Shown piece by piece: positions 6,175 to 14,627 of a DNA stretch of 64,000 nt; positions within the stretch are counted from its first letter, which is position 1, and each line of letters begins with the position of its first letter. The stretch lies in assembly GCF_024519465.1 (NCBI RefSeq), contig NZ_JALJRW010000009.1, forward strand, positions 1 through 64,000. Reading direction: 5' to 3'. The notes below the pieces were generated by a model, which was not told where the DNA came from, made no database searches, and saw only the letters and a list, made by a program, of their open reading frames with translations. A program made the translations under genes and the position numbers. Source of the stretch: Stenotrophomonas sp. Ste86 (GTDB taxonomy: Bacteria; Pseudomonadota; Gammaproteobacteria; Xanthomonadales; Xanthomonadaceae).

Positions 6175-9126
6175 CTACAGCGCGTCGACGGTATCCAGCC
6201 GGGCGATCACCTCGGCCAGCGGCGACGGCCGTCCCAGCAGGTAGCCCTGAACCTGATCGCACCCATGCGCCGCCAGCCACTGGTGCTGGCCCGGCGTCTC
6301 CACGCCCTCGGCGATCACCGTCAGCCCCATGCTGTGCCCCAGCGACAACAGCGCACGGCAGATGGACGCATTGCGCGGATTGGTTTCCACGTCCGCCACG
6401 AAACTGCGGTCGATCTTCAGGATGTCCAACGGCAGGTGCTGCAGATAGGACATGTTCGAATAGCCTGTGCCGAAATCATCCAGCGAAATGCAGATCCCCT
6501 GCTCATGCAGCCGCTGCATCGTCTGCTTGGCCTGGGCCGGCTTGCGCATCAGGCTGCTCTCGGTCAGCTCCACCTGCAGCGCCCCGCGCTCCAGCCCGAA
6601 CTCCTGGCTGGCGCGCGCGAACTCGGCCACCAGATCGCTGTTGAAGAACTGCACCGCCGATACATTCACCGCGATAGGCAACGGCTTGCCCGCATCGGCC
6701 AACTGCCGCTGCGCCGCCGCCGCCGCCCGGATCACCCAGCGTCCCAGCGCCAGGATCAGCCCGGTGTCCTCGCACAGCTGGATGAACTCGCCCGGCGGAA
6801 TGAAACTGCCGTCGGCCTGCGGCCAGCGAAGCAAGGCCTCCAGCGCGGCCGGCGTGCCATCGCTGGCATGGCAGATCGGCTGGAAATACAGCTGGAACTC
6901 GGTGTCGATGGCGCTGTGGATGCGACCGGCCAGGCGCAGTCGCTCGGCCAGGCGCGAGGTCACCGTGTTGTCGAACCACGCAATCACGCTGCCCTCGTCG
7001 CGCGCGGCATGCGCGGCCTGCGCCGCCATCCCGATCACCTGTTCGGCCGGCACGTTGTCGCCATCGAACTTCACCGCCACACCGATACGCGGCTCGAACT
7101 GATGCAACCAATCCTGCCCGCGCACCGGCTCGGACACGGTCTGCACCAGCGTGTCCAGCGCGGTCTGGCGCTCGTGGTCGTCGCGGATGGCGAAGATGAA
7201 ATCCTCCGCCGGCTGGAACGCCAGCAGTCCGTAGCGCGTGCCCAGCCCGCCCAGGCGTTTGGCCATGGCCTGCAGCACCACCTCGCCCACCTCGCGGCCG
7301 AGCGTATCGGCGACCAGCTGCAGGCCACGGAACTGCACGTAGGCGATCGTGTAGCTACCGCCCTCCTCGTCCAGCTGCGCGGCCAGCGCGCGGGTGTTGA
7401 GCAGGCCCGTGGCCGGGTTATGGGTGGCGTGGTAGGCCAGGTCGCGCTCGTAGGCCAGCCGCTCGCTGATGTCCTCGGCCAGCACCAGGCAGGCCTGGCG
7501 GCCATCGAAATCCAGCCGCGACAGGTGCGCGCGCACTTCGAACAGCGTGCCGTCCTTGCGCCGGTGCATGCGTATCTGGGCGTCCTGCGGGTCGCCCAGC
7601 GTGGCCCGCGAAATCGCGCCACGGATCTCATCCCAGCCTTCGCGCGGGCGGATGTCGAGGATGCTCATCGACAGGAATTCATCGCGGCTGTAGCCGTACT
7701 GCTGCACCGCCGCTTCGTTGACTTCCATGAAGCGCAGCGTGTCCGGGTCGAACACCCAGAACGGCGCCGGGTTGCGGTCGAACAGCAGGCGGAACTGGCG
7801 CTCGGCCTGCTGCACCCGCGCCAGCGCCTGCACCCGCTCGCTGACATCGGTCAGCGCGCCGATCATGCGCCGTTGCCGGTCCACCACCGCCACCCGCTGG
7901 CCGCGCGCCGACACCCAGCGCGTGGCGCCACCGGGCAACACCACCCGGAACATTTCATCGAGCACGCCATTGCCGGCGAAGGCCGCATCGAAGGCCTGCT
8001 GCATGCGCTCGGCATCCTCGCGGTGCACCCGCGCGAAGAAGGCCGCCACCGGCAGGCTCTCGATATCGATGCCGAAGATCTCGCGCGCCAACGGCGACCA
8101 ACGCAGCAGCGAGGCATCCTCATCGACATACCAGGTGCAGACCTTGCCGACCTGATGGGCCATCAGCAGTTCGGCATGGCCGGTGCGCAGTTCCTCGGTC
8201 AGCGCGTCCTGGCTGCGGGTGGCGCGGCGCAGGCTGACATACACCAGCGCGAACATGCCCCAATACAGCAGGTACAGCGCCACCGAGGCCTGCACGTAGG
8301 GCCACCACGGCGCGAGCACGTCATCGCGTCCCAGCCCGGCATACACCGCGATCGGGTACTGGCCCAGCGTGGTCAGCGTGGAAATGCGCTCGATGTTGTC
8401 GATGCTGCTGGTCTCGATGCCCAGCGGAGTGACCGCATCGCGGCGCAGCATCTCGCGCCTGCCCAGGCTGAAGCGCTGCCCGGTCAGCCCCACGGCGTCC
8501 GGACTGCGCGCCAGCACGTAGCCCTGCGCGTCGGTGATCGAGATGACGCCGTGCTCGCCGGTATCCAGCCCGCCGATGATCGACTGCAGCTCGCTGGTGT
8601 GCAGCCGGCTCAACAGCCAGCGGTCATCGCCCATGCGCAGTGCCAGCGGCAACACCCAACGCTGTGCGTTGCGTTGCTGCGGCGGGCCCATGTACAGGCG
8701 GCTCTCGCTGCCGCGATTGGCGTCGGTAACCCACAGCGGCAGGTACAGGTCGCCACTGCCGCTGGTCAGTGCGCGGCCGTACTGGTCCACCACCACGATG
8801 CTGTCCAGTTCGGCGTGGCGCTGCAGCACGCCGCTGATCGCATCATCAAGCAGGTCAGGCGCCTGCGCCGGCACCCGCTCGAACAGCAGCGCGCCGTCCT
8901 CGGCGATGCCCAGCATGGCCCGTTCCAGATTGCGCAGTTCCAACCGCAGCAGGCGCTGCGAACCGGCGGCGAGCGCCGAGCTCTGGCGCTGCGCAGCTTC
9001 CTGGCGGCGCTGGTAATCGTTGCCCAGCATCGCCGTCAGGCCCACGGCGAGCAGCACGCCCAGGCCGACGCCCAGCCACACGATCGTGCGCAGTGGACGC
9101 GCCAATGCGTGGTTCAACGCGGGCAT
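6175..9126 (-). CDS. Membrane-anchored PAS-PAS-(GGDEF)-EAL c-di-GMP phosphodiesterase
   Basis: A 983-residue signalling protein. Order: membrane helix (about 15-35), periplasmic sensor region (about 36-275), second helix (about 280-305), two PAS domains (about 330-570), a GGDEF-like domain (about 580-720) and a C-terminal EAL domain. The GGDEF signature reads PAEDF, so cyclase activity is probably lost. The EAL part keeps the key motifs: EALLRW, NVSAVQF, ELTES, DDFGTG, KIDRSFV, AEGVET and QGYLLGRP, so it should hydrolyse c-di-GMP. I chose the ATG at 9126 because it starts directly before the first membrane helix. It is a single gene, divergent from the M13 peptidase. Confidence 0.88.
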   Translation of the reverse strand: MPALNHALARPLRTIVWLGVGLGVLLAVGLTAMLGNDYQRRQEAAQRQSSALAAGSQRLLRLELRNLERAMLGIAEDGALLFERVPAQAPDLLDDAISGVLQRHAELDSIVVVDQYGRALTSGSGDLYLPLWVTDANRGSESRLYMGPPQQRNAQRWVLPLALRMGDDRWLLSRLHTSELQSIIGGLDTGEHGVISITDAQGYVLARSPDAVGLTGQRFSLGRREMLRRDAVTPLGIETSSIDNIERISTLTTLGQYPIAVYAGLGRDDVLAPWWPYVQASVALYLLYWGMFALVYVSLRRATRSQDALTEELRTGHAELLMAHQVGKVCTWYVDEDASLLRWSPLAREIFGIDIESLPVAAFFARVHREDAERMQQAFDAAFAGNGVLDEMFRVVLPGGATRWVSARGQRVAVVDRQRRMIGALTDVSERVQALARVQQAERQFRLLFDRNPAPFWVFDPDTLRFMEVNEAAVQQYGYSRDEFLSMSILDIRPREGWDEIRGAISRATLGDPQDAQIRMHRRKDGTLFEVRAHLSRLDFDGRQACLVLAEDISERLAYERDLAYHATHNPATGLLNTRALAAQLDEEGGSYTIAYVQFRGLQLVADTLGREVGEVVLQAMAKRLGGLGTRYGLLAFQPAEDFIFAIRDDHERQTALDTLVQTVSEPVRGQDWLHQFEPRIGVAVKFDGDNVPAEQVIGMAAQAAHAARDEGSVIAWFDNTVTSRLAERLRLAGRIHSAIDTEFQLYFQPICHASDGTPAALEALLRWPQADGSFIPPGEFIQLCEDTGLILALGRWVIRAAAAAQRQLADAGKPLPIAVNVSAVQFFNSDLVAEFARASQEFGLERGALQVELTESSLMRKPAQAKQTMQRLHEQGICISLDDFGTGYSNMSYLQHLPLDILKIDRSFVADVETNPRNASICRALLSLGHSMGLTVIAEGVETPGQHQWLAAHGCDQVQGYLLGRPSPLAEVIARLDTVDAL

Positions 9127-9214
9127 CGACGACCTCTCCCGCAGCGATGGGCTGACTTCATGCGTAACGCTTCCTGGTTTCCCCAAACCTGAGCGGCCGA
9201 AGCCTGGGAATCTT

Positions 9215-9234
9215 GACCGCTCCGTTAAGCGGTC
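9215..9234. promoter_or_regulatory. Palindrome in the EAL / M13 peptidase divergent gap
   Basis: The 295-bp gap 9127-9421 must hold promoters for both divergent genes. A perfect 7-bp inverted repeat, GACCGCT (9215-9221) and AGCGGTC (9228-9234), surrounds CCGTTA. The spacer and its edge form TCCGTTAAG, shared with sequences near 48650 and 53151. It may be an operator or part of a promoter; nothing else in the gap is recognisable. Confidence 0.35.
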
Positions 9235-9421
9235 CGACGCCTTGACACGCAGCATGCACCAGCGCGTGCGGCACGGGAAGGCCCGGATGTGCCGGATCGG
9301 GCCGTTCACGTTGACAAAGCCAAGGCGCGCCCCAACCGCCGGATGCAACGGCCGGGGCCGGCGCAACCAGCCCGGGCCGGGGAGATTAGACTTGGGGTTT
9401 CCTCCGTTGCCTGAGACGTCC

Positions 9422-11545
9422 ATGCCCACGCTGCGCCGCCCCACCCTGATGCTCGCCATTGCCGCCAGCCTGTCGCTGGGCCTGAGCGCCTGCGACCGCG
9501 ACGCGGCCGCCCCTGCCGCCACCGCGCCGGACACCGCCGCCACCGCCGCACCGGCCGCGCCCAAGCCGCAGCTGGGCAGCTTCGGCTTCGATGCCGCCGG
9601 CATGGACCGCAGCGTCGCCGCCGGCGATGACTTCTTCGGCTTCGCCAACGGCACCTGGGTGAAGAACACCGAGATTCCCGCCGACCGCTCCAGCTACGGC
9701 AGCTTCAATGTCATCTCCGAGAAAACCCTGGCCGATACCCGCGCCATCCTCGAAGGAGCCGCTGCCGATACCAAGGCCAGCGGCGAGACCAAGCTGATCG
9801 GCGACTACTACGCCGCGTTCATGGATGAGGCCGGCATCGAATCGCGCGGCGTGGCGGCGGTGAAGCCGGAGTTGGACGCGATCGGCGGCATCGCCGACAA
9901 GGCCGCGCTGGCCACCACCCTGGGCGGCACCCTGCGCGCCGACGTGGACCTGCTGAATGCGACCAACTTCTACACCGACCGCCTGTTCGGGGTGTGGGTG
10001 TCGGTGGACCTGCTGCAGCCGGACCGCAACGCGCCCTACCTGGTGCAGGGCGGCCTGGGCTTGCCGGACCGCGATTTCTACCTGCAGGGCGGCCGCATGG
10101 CCGAGTTGCGCAAACAGTACCAGACCTATATCGCGCAGATGCTGCAGCTGGCCAGCGTCGCCGATCCGGCGGCCAAGGCGCAGCGCATCCTGGCGCTGGA
10201 GACCAAAATCGCCCAGGCCCATGCCTCCCAGGAAGACACCAACGACGTGGCCAAGGGCGCCAACGCCTGGAAGCAGGCCGACCTGAGCGCGAAGGCGCCG
10301 GGCATGGACTGGCCGGCCTTCCTGGCCGGGGCCAAGCTGGATGCGCAGCAGGACTTCATTGTGTGGCAGCCCAAGGCCGTGGCCGGCATTTCGCGCCTGG
10401 TGGCCACCGAGCCGCTGGACGTGTGGAAGGACTACCTGGCGTTCCACGCGCTGGACCGCGCCGCGCCGTACCTGCCCAAGGCCTTCGCCGACGCGCGCTT
10501 CGCCTTCCACGGCACCACCCTCAACGGCACGCCGCAGCAGAGCGAGCGCTGGAAGCGTGCGGTGGACGACAGCAACCACGCCGTCGGCGAGGCGATCGGC
10601 AAACTGTACGTGGAGCGTCACTTCGACCCGGCCACCAAGGCACGTGCCGATGAAATGGCCAAGAACATCATCGCCGCGTTCGCCAAGCGCATCGATGCGC
10701 TGGACTGGATGTCGCCGCAGACCAAGGCGCACGCCAAGGCCAAGGTGGCCGGGCTGACCGTCGGCATGGGCTACCCGGACACGTGGCGCGACTACACCGG
10801 CCTTGAAATCAAGCGCGACGACGCGCTGGGCAATGCGGCACGCGCCGAGCAGTTCGAATACCAGCGCAACATCGCCAAGCTCGGCAAGCCGGTGGACCAC
10901 AGCGAGTGGGCGATGCTGCCGCAGACGATCAACGCGATGAACGTGCCACTGGAGAACCGGCTGGTGTTCCCGGCCGCGATCCTGCAGCCGCCGTTCTTCG
11001 ACGGTGCGGCCGACGATGCGGTCAACTACGGTGCGATCGGTGCGGTGATCGGCCACGAGATCAGCCACGGGTTCGACAATGCCGGTGCGCTGTTCGATGA
11101 GACCGGCAAGCTGCACAACTGGTGGACGCCGGACGATCTGAAGAAGTTCAACGCGGCCGGCGATGCGCTGGCGGCGCAGTTCAGCAGCTACCAGCCCTTC
11201 CCGGGCGTGTCGGTGAACGGGCGTCTGACGCTGGGCGAGAACATCGCCGACGTAGCCGGTCTGGCCACGGCCTACGATGCGTACCAGTTGTCGCTGCAGG
11301 GCAAGCCGGGGCAGACTGTGGAAGGCTTCACCCCCGATCAGCGCTTCTTCCTGGGCTTCGCGCAGGCCTGGCGCAGCAAGGCGCGCGAGCAGGCGTTGCG
11401 CAATTCGCTGCTGACCAACGTGCACGCACCGGGCCAGTTCCGCGCGCTGACGGTGCGCAACCTGGACGCGTGGTACCCGGCCTTCGAGGTGAAGGAAGGC
11501 CAGAAGCTGTACCTGGCACCGGACAAGCGGGTCAAAGTGTGGTGA
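9422..11545 (+). CDS. M13 family metallopeptidase (PepO/neprilysin-like lipoprotein)
   Basis: A 707-residue zinc endopeptidase. A lipoprotein signal ends in the lipobox LSAC (Cys about residue 24), followed by an Ala/Thr/Pro-rich linker, so the enzyme should be anchored in the periplasm. The N-terminal M13 domain begins at about 45 and the catalytic domain at about 500. Zinc motif HEISH lies at 545-549 and the downstream GENIADVAGL supplies the third zinc ligand. The ATG at 9422 immediately precedes the signal peptide. The family cleaves small peptides of roughly 40 residues or fewer. A strong terminator follows. Confidence 0.93.
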   Translation: MPTLRRPTLMLAIAASLSLGLSACDRDAAAPAATAPDTAATAAPAAPKPQLGSFGFDAAGMDRSVAAGDDFFGFANGTWVKNTEIPADRSSYGSFNVISEKTLADTRAILEGAAADTKASGETKLIGDYYAAFMDEAGIESRGVAAVKPELDAIGGIADKAALATTLGGTLRADVDLLNATNFYTDRLFGVWVSVDLLQPDRNAPYLVQGGLGLPDRDFYLQGGRMAELRKQYQTYIAQMLQLASVADPAAKAQRILALETKIAQAHASQEDTNDVAKGANAWKQADLSAKAPGMDWPAFLAGAKLDAQQDFIVWQPKAVAGISRLVATEPLDVWKDYLAFHALDRAAPYLPKAFADARFAFHGTTLNGTPQQSERWKRAVDDSNHAVGEAIGKLYVERHFDPATKARADEMAKNIIAAFAKRIDALDWMSPQTKAHAKAKVAGLTVGMGYPDTWRDYTGLEIKRDDALGNAARAEQFEYQRNIAKLGKPVDHSEWAMLPQTINAMNVPLENRLVFPAAILQPPFFDGAADDAVNYGAIGAVIGHEISHGFDNAGALFDETGKLHNWWTPDDLKKFNAAGDALAAQFSSYQPFPGVSVNGRLTLGENIADVAGLATAYDAYQLSLQGKPGQTVEGFTPDQRFFLGFAQAWRSKAREQALRNSLLTNVHAPGQFRALTVRNLDAWYPAFEVKEGQKLYLAPDKRVKVW

Positions 11546-11580
11546 TGGGTTTTATCGCGTTGCGATGAAATGCAGGGAAA

Positions 11581-11606
11581 CGGGCGCTTCGGCGCCCGTT
11601 TTTTTT
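11581..11606 (+). terminator. Rho-independent terminator after the M13 peptidase
   Basis: Stem CGGGCGC / GCGCCCG with loop TTCG-type (11581-11598) is followed by eight T residues (11599-11606). It lies 35 bp past the stop codon. Confidence 0.9.
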
Positions 11607-11893
11607 GTCTTCCTGCTGCAGCGTTCTGCATTGAAGAGCAGAAGCCAGATCAATAGCAGAGGGTGTGCGCTTCTACTGGCTTGGGCGGGTACGGGCGGAA
11701 GTGTGCCGTTGCGCACCGAAACAGCCGAGGGAAAATCGCCGCGCAGGCCCGCATCGGACCGTGATTCTTGAAGTGCGCCTCTTCGCTTCTTTGCCCCGCG
11801 CTTCTTTGCTCTGTGTCTGTGCCCTTCGCTTTGTGCCTTCAAGTCTTGCCCATGGCCACCAGCCAACTGTCGAGGGTGGGGGTGTGTGGGTTC

Positions 11894-11960
11894 GCGGGAC
11901 CCTCAAGCCGCATGGATGCGGCTTGGGAGCCTACACGGACGTACTTGCGGCGTGTCCCGC
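11894..11960. repeat. Nested hairpin element
   Basis: Outer arms GCGGGAC (11894-11900) and GTCCCGC (11954-11960) enclose an inner palindrome AAGCCGCATGGATGCGGCTT (about 11905-11924). The layout of two nested hairpins of about 67 bp resembles the repeat elements common between genes in Xanthomonadaceae. It does not carry the GTAG end of SMAG elements. Confidence 0.5.
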
Positions 11961-12010
11961 CAATCTACCCACGCCAGGCAAAACCATCACACCCGCAGCG
12001 CCGAGCCTCC

Positions 12011-12052
12011 AGCTCCGGTTCCGGCTCCCGCTCCGGCTCCAGCTCCCGATCC
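12011..12052. repeat. Degenerate hexanucleotide repeat
   Basis: About seven tandem copies of a six-base unit close to GGCTCC (GGTTCC, GGCTCC, CGCTCC, GGCTCC, AGCTCC, CGATCC), a pyrimidine-rich microsatellite that ends about 75 bp before the RluF-like start codon. Confidence 0.6.
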
Positions 12053-12124
12053 CCCTCTTCCCAGCACCACATCCCCCCACCCAGTACACTCCCCGCCCGC
12101 TCCCCGCTTTTCGTTGCCTGCCCG

Positions 12125-12835
12125 ATGACCGACCCGATCCGACTCGACAAACGCCTCACCAGCCTGATCGGCTGCTCCCGTGGCGACGCCCAGCGCTACA
12201 TCGAAGGCGGCTGGGTGACCGTGGACGGCAAGGTAGTCGAACAACCCCAGACCCTGGTCACCGACGAAACCATCGTCCTGCGCGAAAACGCCGAGGCCAC
12301 CCGCACCGAAACCGTCAGCATGCTGCTGCACAAGCCCGCCGGCATGCGCGCCGACGAACTCAGCGCCCTGGTCACCCCCGACAGCCGCAGCGACCTCGAT
12401 GCCACCGGCGTCACCCTCCTGCAGCGCCATTTCCACGCCCTGCAGCTGGTCATGCCGCTGGCCGACGAAGACAGCGGCCTGGTCGTGGTCAGCCAGGACG
12501 GCCGCGTCGTCTCGCACCTCAAGGATCGCGGCGCCACGCTCGAACAGGAATACCTGGTCGAAGTCAGCGGCGAACTGGTTCCGTACGGCATGAAGCGCCT
12601 CGCCCACGGCCTGAGCTTCCGCAACTGGCCACTGCCCCCCTGCAAGGTCAGCTGGCAGAACGAAACCCGCCTGCGTTTCGCCATCAAACCGGTACAACCG
12701 GGCCAGCTGCGCGATATGTGCCGCCAGGTCGGGTTGGAGGTGATCAGCGTCCGGCGCCTGCGCATCGGCCGCGTCGCCATGGGCAAACTCGCCCCGGGCC
12801 AGTGGCGCTACCTGGCGCCGGACGAACGCTTCTGA
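12125..12835 (+). CDS. RluF-like pseudouridine synthase family protein with altered catalytic motifs
   Basis: A 236-residue protein with an N-terminal S4 RNA-binding domain (about 4-60: RLDKRLTSLIGCSRGDAQRY) and an RsuA/RluF-type synthase fold (about 63-230), so it probably binds rRNA. Two hallmark motifs differ from E. coli RluF: the catalytic GRLDxxSxGL is MPLADEDSGL, placing Ala where the catalytic Asp is expected unless the alignment shifts by one, and NRQIRRMC is PGQLRDMC. The rest (EYLVEVSG, APGQWRYLAPDE) fits the family. It may use a shifted Asp or be a non-catalytic RNA-binding protein. The ATG at 12125 sets the S4 domain at the N terminus. Confidence 0.8.
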   Translation: MTDPIRLDKRLTSLIGCSRGDAQRYIEGGWVTVDGKVVEQPQTLVTDETIVLRENAEATRTETVSMLLHKPAGMRADELSALVTPDSRSDLDATGVTLLQRHFHALQLVMPLADEDSGLVVVSQDGRVVSHLKDRGATLEQEYLVEVSGELVPYGMKRLAHGLSFRNWPLPPCKVSWQNETRLRFAIKPVQPGQLRDMCRQVGLEVISVRRLRIGRVAMGKLAPGQWRYLAPDERF

Positions 12836-12892
12836 GCCGTATCGCGCGGCCCTGCACTCGCAGTGCACGCCGCGCCCGCTTAGCATCGGCGC

Positions 12893-14470
12893 ATGACTGA
12901 AAAAAAGCCGCTCTGGCGCCGGATGCTGCGCTGGCTGGGAATCGTACTGGCCGTGCTGGTGCTGCTGGTGCTCAGTGGTCTGCTGCTCGCCGACCATCTC
13001 ACCCCCAAGGCGATGGGCCCGCACAGCACCGTGCTGCCGCCGCAGCCCGGCCAGACCGCCATCGATCGCGAACTGGTACGGCTGCAGGCCGAGCATCCCG
13101 GCCAGTCCGGCGTGGCCTTCCTGGCCGATGGCCTGGACGCCTTTGCCGCCCGCGCGGTGATCACCCGCCACGCCGGGCGCAGCCTGGATCTGCAGTACTA
13201 CATCTGGCACGACGACATGGTCGGGCACCTGATGGCGCAGGAGCTGTACCAGGCCGCAGAACGCGGCGTGCGCGTGCGCATCCTGCTTGATGACATGAAC
13301 GCGCAGGACAAGGATGCGCTGATGATGGCGCTCGATCGGCACCCCAACATCGAAATCCGCCTGTACAACCCGTTCCGCAACCGCAACGGCCTGTGGCGGC
13401 TGGTGGAGATGGTGCAGCGCTTCTTCAGCGTCAACCATCGCATGCACAACAAGTCCTGGATCGCCGATGGCCGGGTCGCGATCGTCGGCGGCCGCAACAT
13501 TGGTGAGGAGTACTTCAGCGCGCGTGCGGATGTGAACTTCCGCGACCTCGACCTGCTCGTCGCCGGCAAGGCCGTGTCCCAGGCCAATGACATCTTCGAT
13601 GCGTACTGGAACAGCGAGACCGCGGTGCCGATCGCTGCGCTGGCGTTCTACACCCCGGCGCAGCTGCGCCTGCTGGTGCGCGAATCCGCGCACGAGGCCA
13701 AGCTCACCGCCGCGCAGCCCTACCTGCGCCGGGTCGAGCAATCGCAGTCTGCGCACTCCTACTACCGCGATACGGTGGACCTGCACTGGTCGACGACGGT
13801 GGAGATCGCCTCCGATCCACCGATGAAGCATCGCCGCGACGACCAGGCCAACTGGCTGGTCACCCGGCTGGTGCGCGAACTGCAGGCCACCGAGCACAAG
13901 GCGTTGCTGATTTCGCCCTATTTCGTACCGGGTGAGGAAGGTACCGAAGGCATGGCCGCGATGGTCCAGCGTGGGGCAACGGTCGGGGTGGTGACCAACT
14001 CGCTGGCTGCCAACGACGTGGCCGCCGTGCATGGCGGATATATGCACTATCGCGCGCCACTGCTGCGTAGCGGCGTGCACCTGTACGAGCTCAAGGCGCA
14101 CACCCCTGCCGGCAACGGCGGGCTGTTCGGCAGCAGCGGCGCCAGCCTGCACACCAAGGCGTTCATGCTCGATGATCGGCGCGGCTTCGTCGGCTCGTTC
14201 AACCTGGACCCGCGCTCGGCGTATCTCAACACCGAGATGGGCGTGCTGTTCGACGATGCGGTGCTCGCCGCGCAGCTGCGCGCAGAATACCTGCGCCTGG
14301 CCGATCCGAAGCAGAGTTACTGGGTGACCCTGGATGCGCAGGACCGGGTGCGTTGGCTGGACCGTGCCGCACAACCGCCGGTGCTGCTCGACCACGAACC
14401 GGACACCTCGTTATGGCTGCGCGCAAGTGCGCGGGCGATCAGCTGGTTGCCGTTGGAATCACAGCTGTAA
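12893..14470 (+). CDS. Phospholipase D family protein, ClsC/YmdC-like
   Basis: A 525-residue membrane-anchored enzyme with one N-terminal helix (about 15-35) and two PLD domains. The HKD motifs are HNKSWIADGRVAIVGGRN at about 183-200 and HTKAFMLDDRRGFVGS at about 420-435, each with the downstream Asn/Glu residues of the family. It probably transfers phosphatidyl groups to make cardiolipin, as E. coli ClsC does; ClsC needs a partner (YmdB) that is not encoded here. It lies 57 bp after the RluF-like gene on the same strand and may share its transcript. Confidence 0.88.
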   Translation: MTEKKPLWRRMLRWLGIVLAVLVLLVLSGLLLADHLTPKAMGPHSTVLPPQPGQTAIDRELVRLQAEHPGQSGVAFLADGLDAFAARAVITRHAGRSLDLQYYIWHDDMVGHLMAQELYQAAERGVRVRILLDDMNAQDKDALMMALDRHPNIEIRLYNPFRNRNGLWRLVEMVQRFFSVNHRMHNKSWIADGRVAIVGGRNIGEEYFSARADVNFRDLDLLVAGKAVSQANDIFDAYWNSETAVPIAALAFYTPAQLRLLVRESAHEAKLTAAQPYLRRVEQSQSAHSYYRDTVDLHWSTTVEIASDPPMKHRRDDQANWLVTRLVRELQATEHKALLISPYFVPGEEGTEGMAAMVQRGATVGVVTNSLAANDVAAVHGGYMHYRAPLLRSGVHLYELKAHTPAGNGGLFGSSGASLHTKAFMLDDRRGFVGSFNLDPRSAYLNTEMGVLFDDAVLAAQLRAEYLRLADPKQSYWVTLDAQDRVRWLDRAAQPPVLLDHEPDTSLWLRASARAISWLPLESQL

Positions 14471-14487
14471 GCGGGCGCTGAACGGTG

Positions 14488-14568
14488 GCCACGCATGGCG
14501 TGGCGCTTACACCCGCACTCCGTCAATCCATCAGCAACACCGCCGGTAGTGCCACGCCATGCGTGGCA
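14488..14568. repeat. SMAG-like hairpin pair
   Basis: Two inverted copies of a palindrome built on GCCACGC/GCGTGGC, at 14488-14510 and 14546-14568. The right copy starts with GTAG; the left one ends in TTAC. They fill the gap between the convergent phospholipase-D and HDOD genes and probably serve as a transcript end for both. Confidence 0.7.
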
Positions 14569-14627
14569 AGCGCTGGCTCCGGGCAGCAGGGCCATGCGCG
14601 CCCGGCACCCCTCACCGACTGCACGGC

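Larger units (their letters stand above)
11607..12124. other. 518-bp gap without a credible gene
   Basis: No reading frame here has convincing codon use or a ribosome-binding site. The stretch holds a pyrimidine-rich segment around 11771-11850, a hairpin element (11894-11960) and a low-complexity repeat (12011-12052), both listed separately. The promoter of the RluF-like gene must lie at its right end, but I could not identify one. Confidence 0.6.

Noticed and set aside
6163-9192. 1009-codon open frame on the plus strand over the EAL gene
   Set aside because: It is rich in His, Gln, Arg and Ala with no domain, and the opposite strand encodes a clear EAL protein. High GC keeps antisense frames open.
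9386-11425. 679-codon minus-strand frame over the M13 peptidase
   Set aside because: Composition is typical of an antisense shadow; the plus strand carries the HEISH peptidase.
11987-14395. 802-codon minus-strand frame over the RluF-like and phospholipase-D genes
   Set aside because: Spans two well-supported genes on the other strand and has no recognisable domain.
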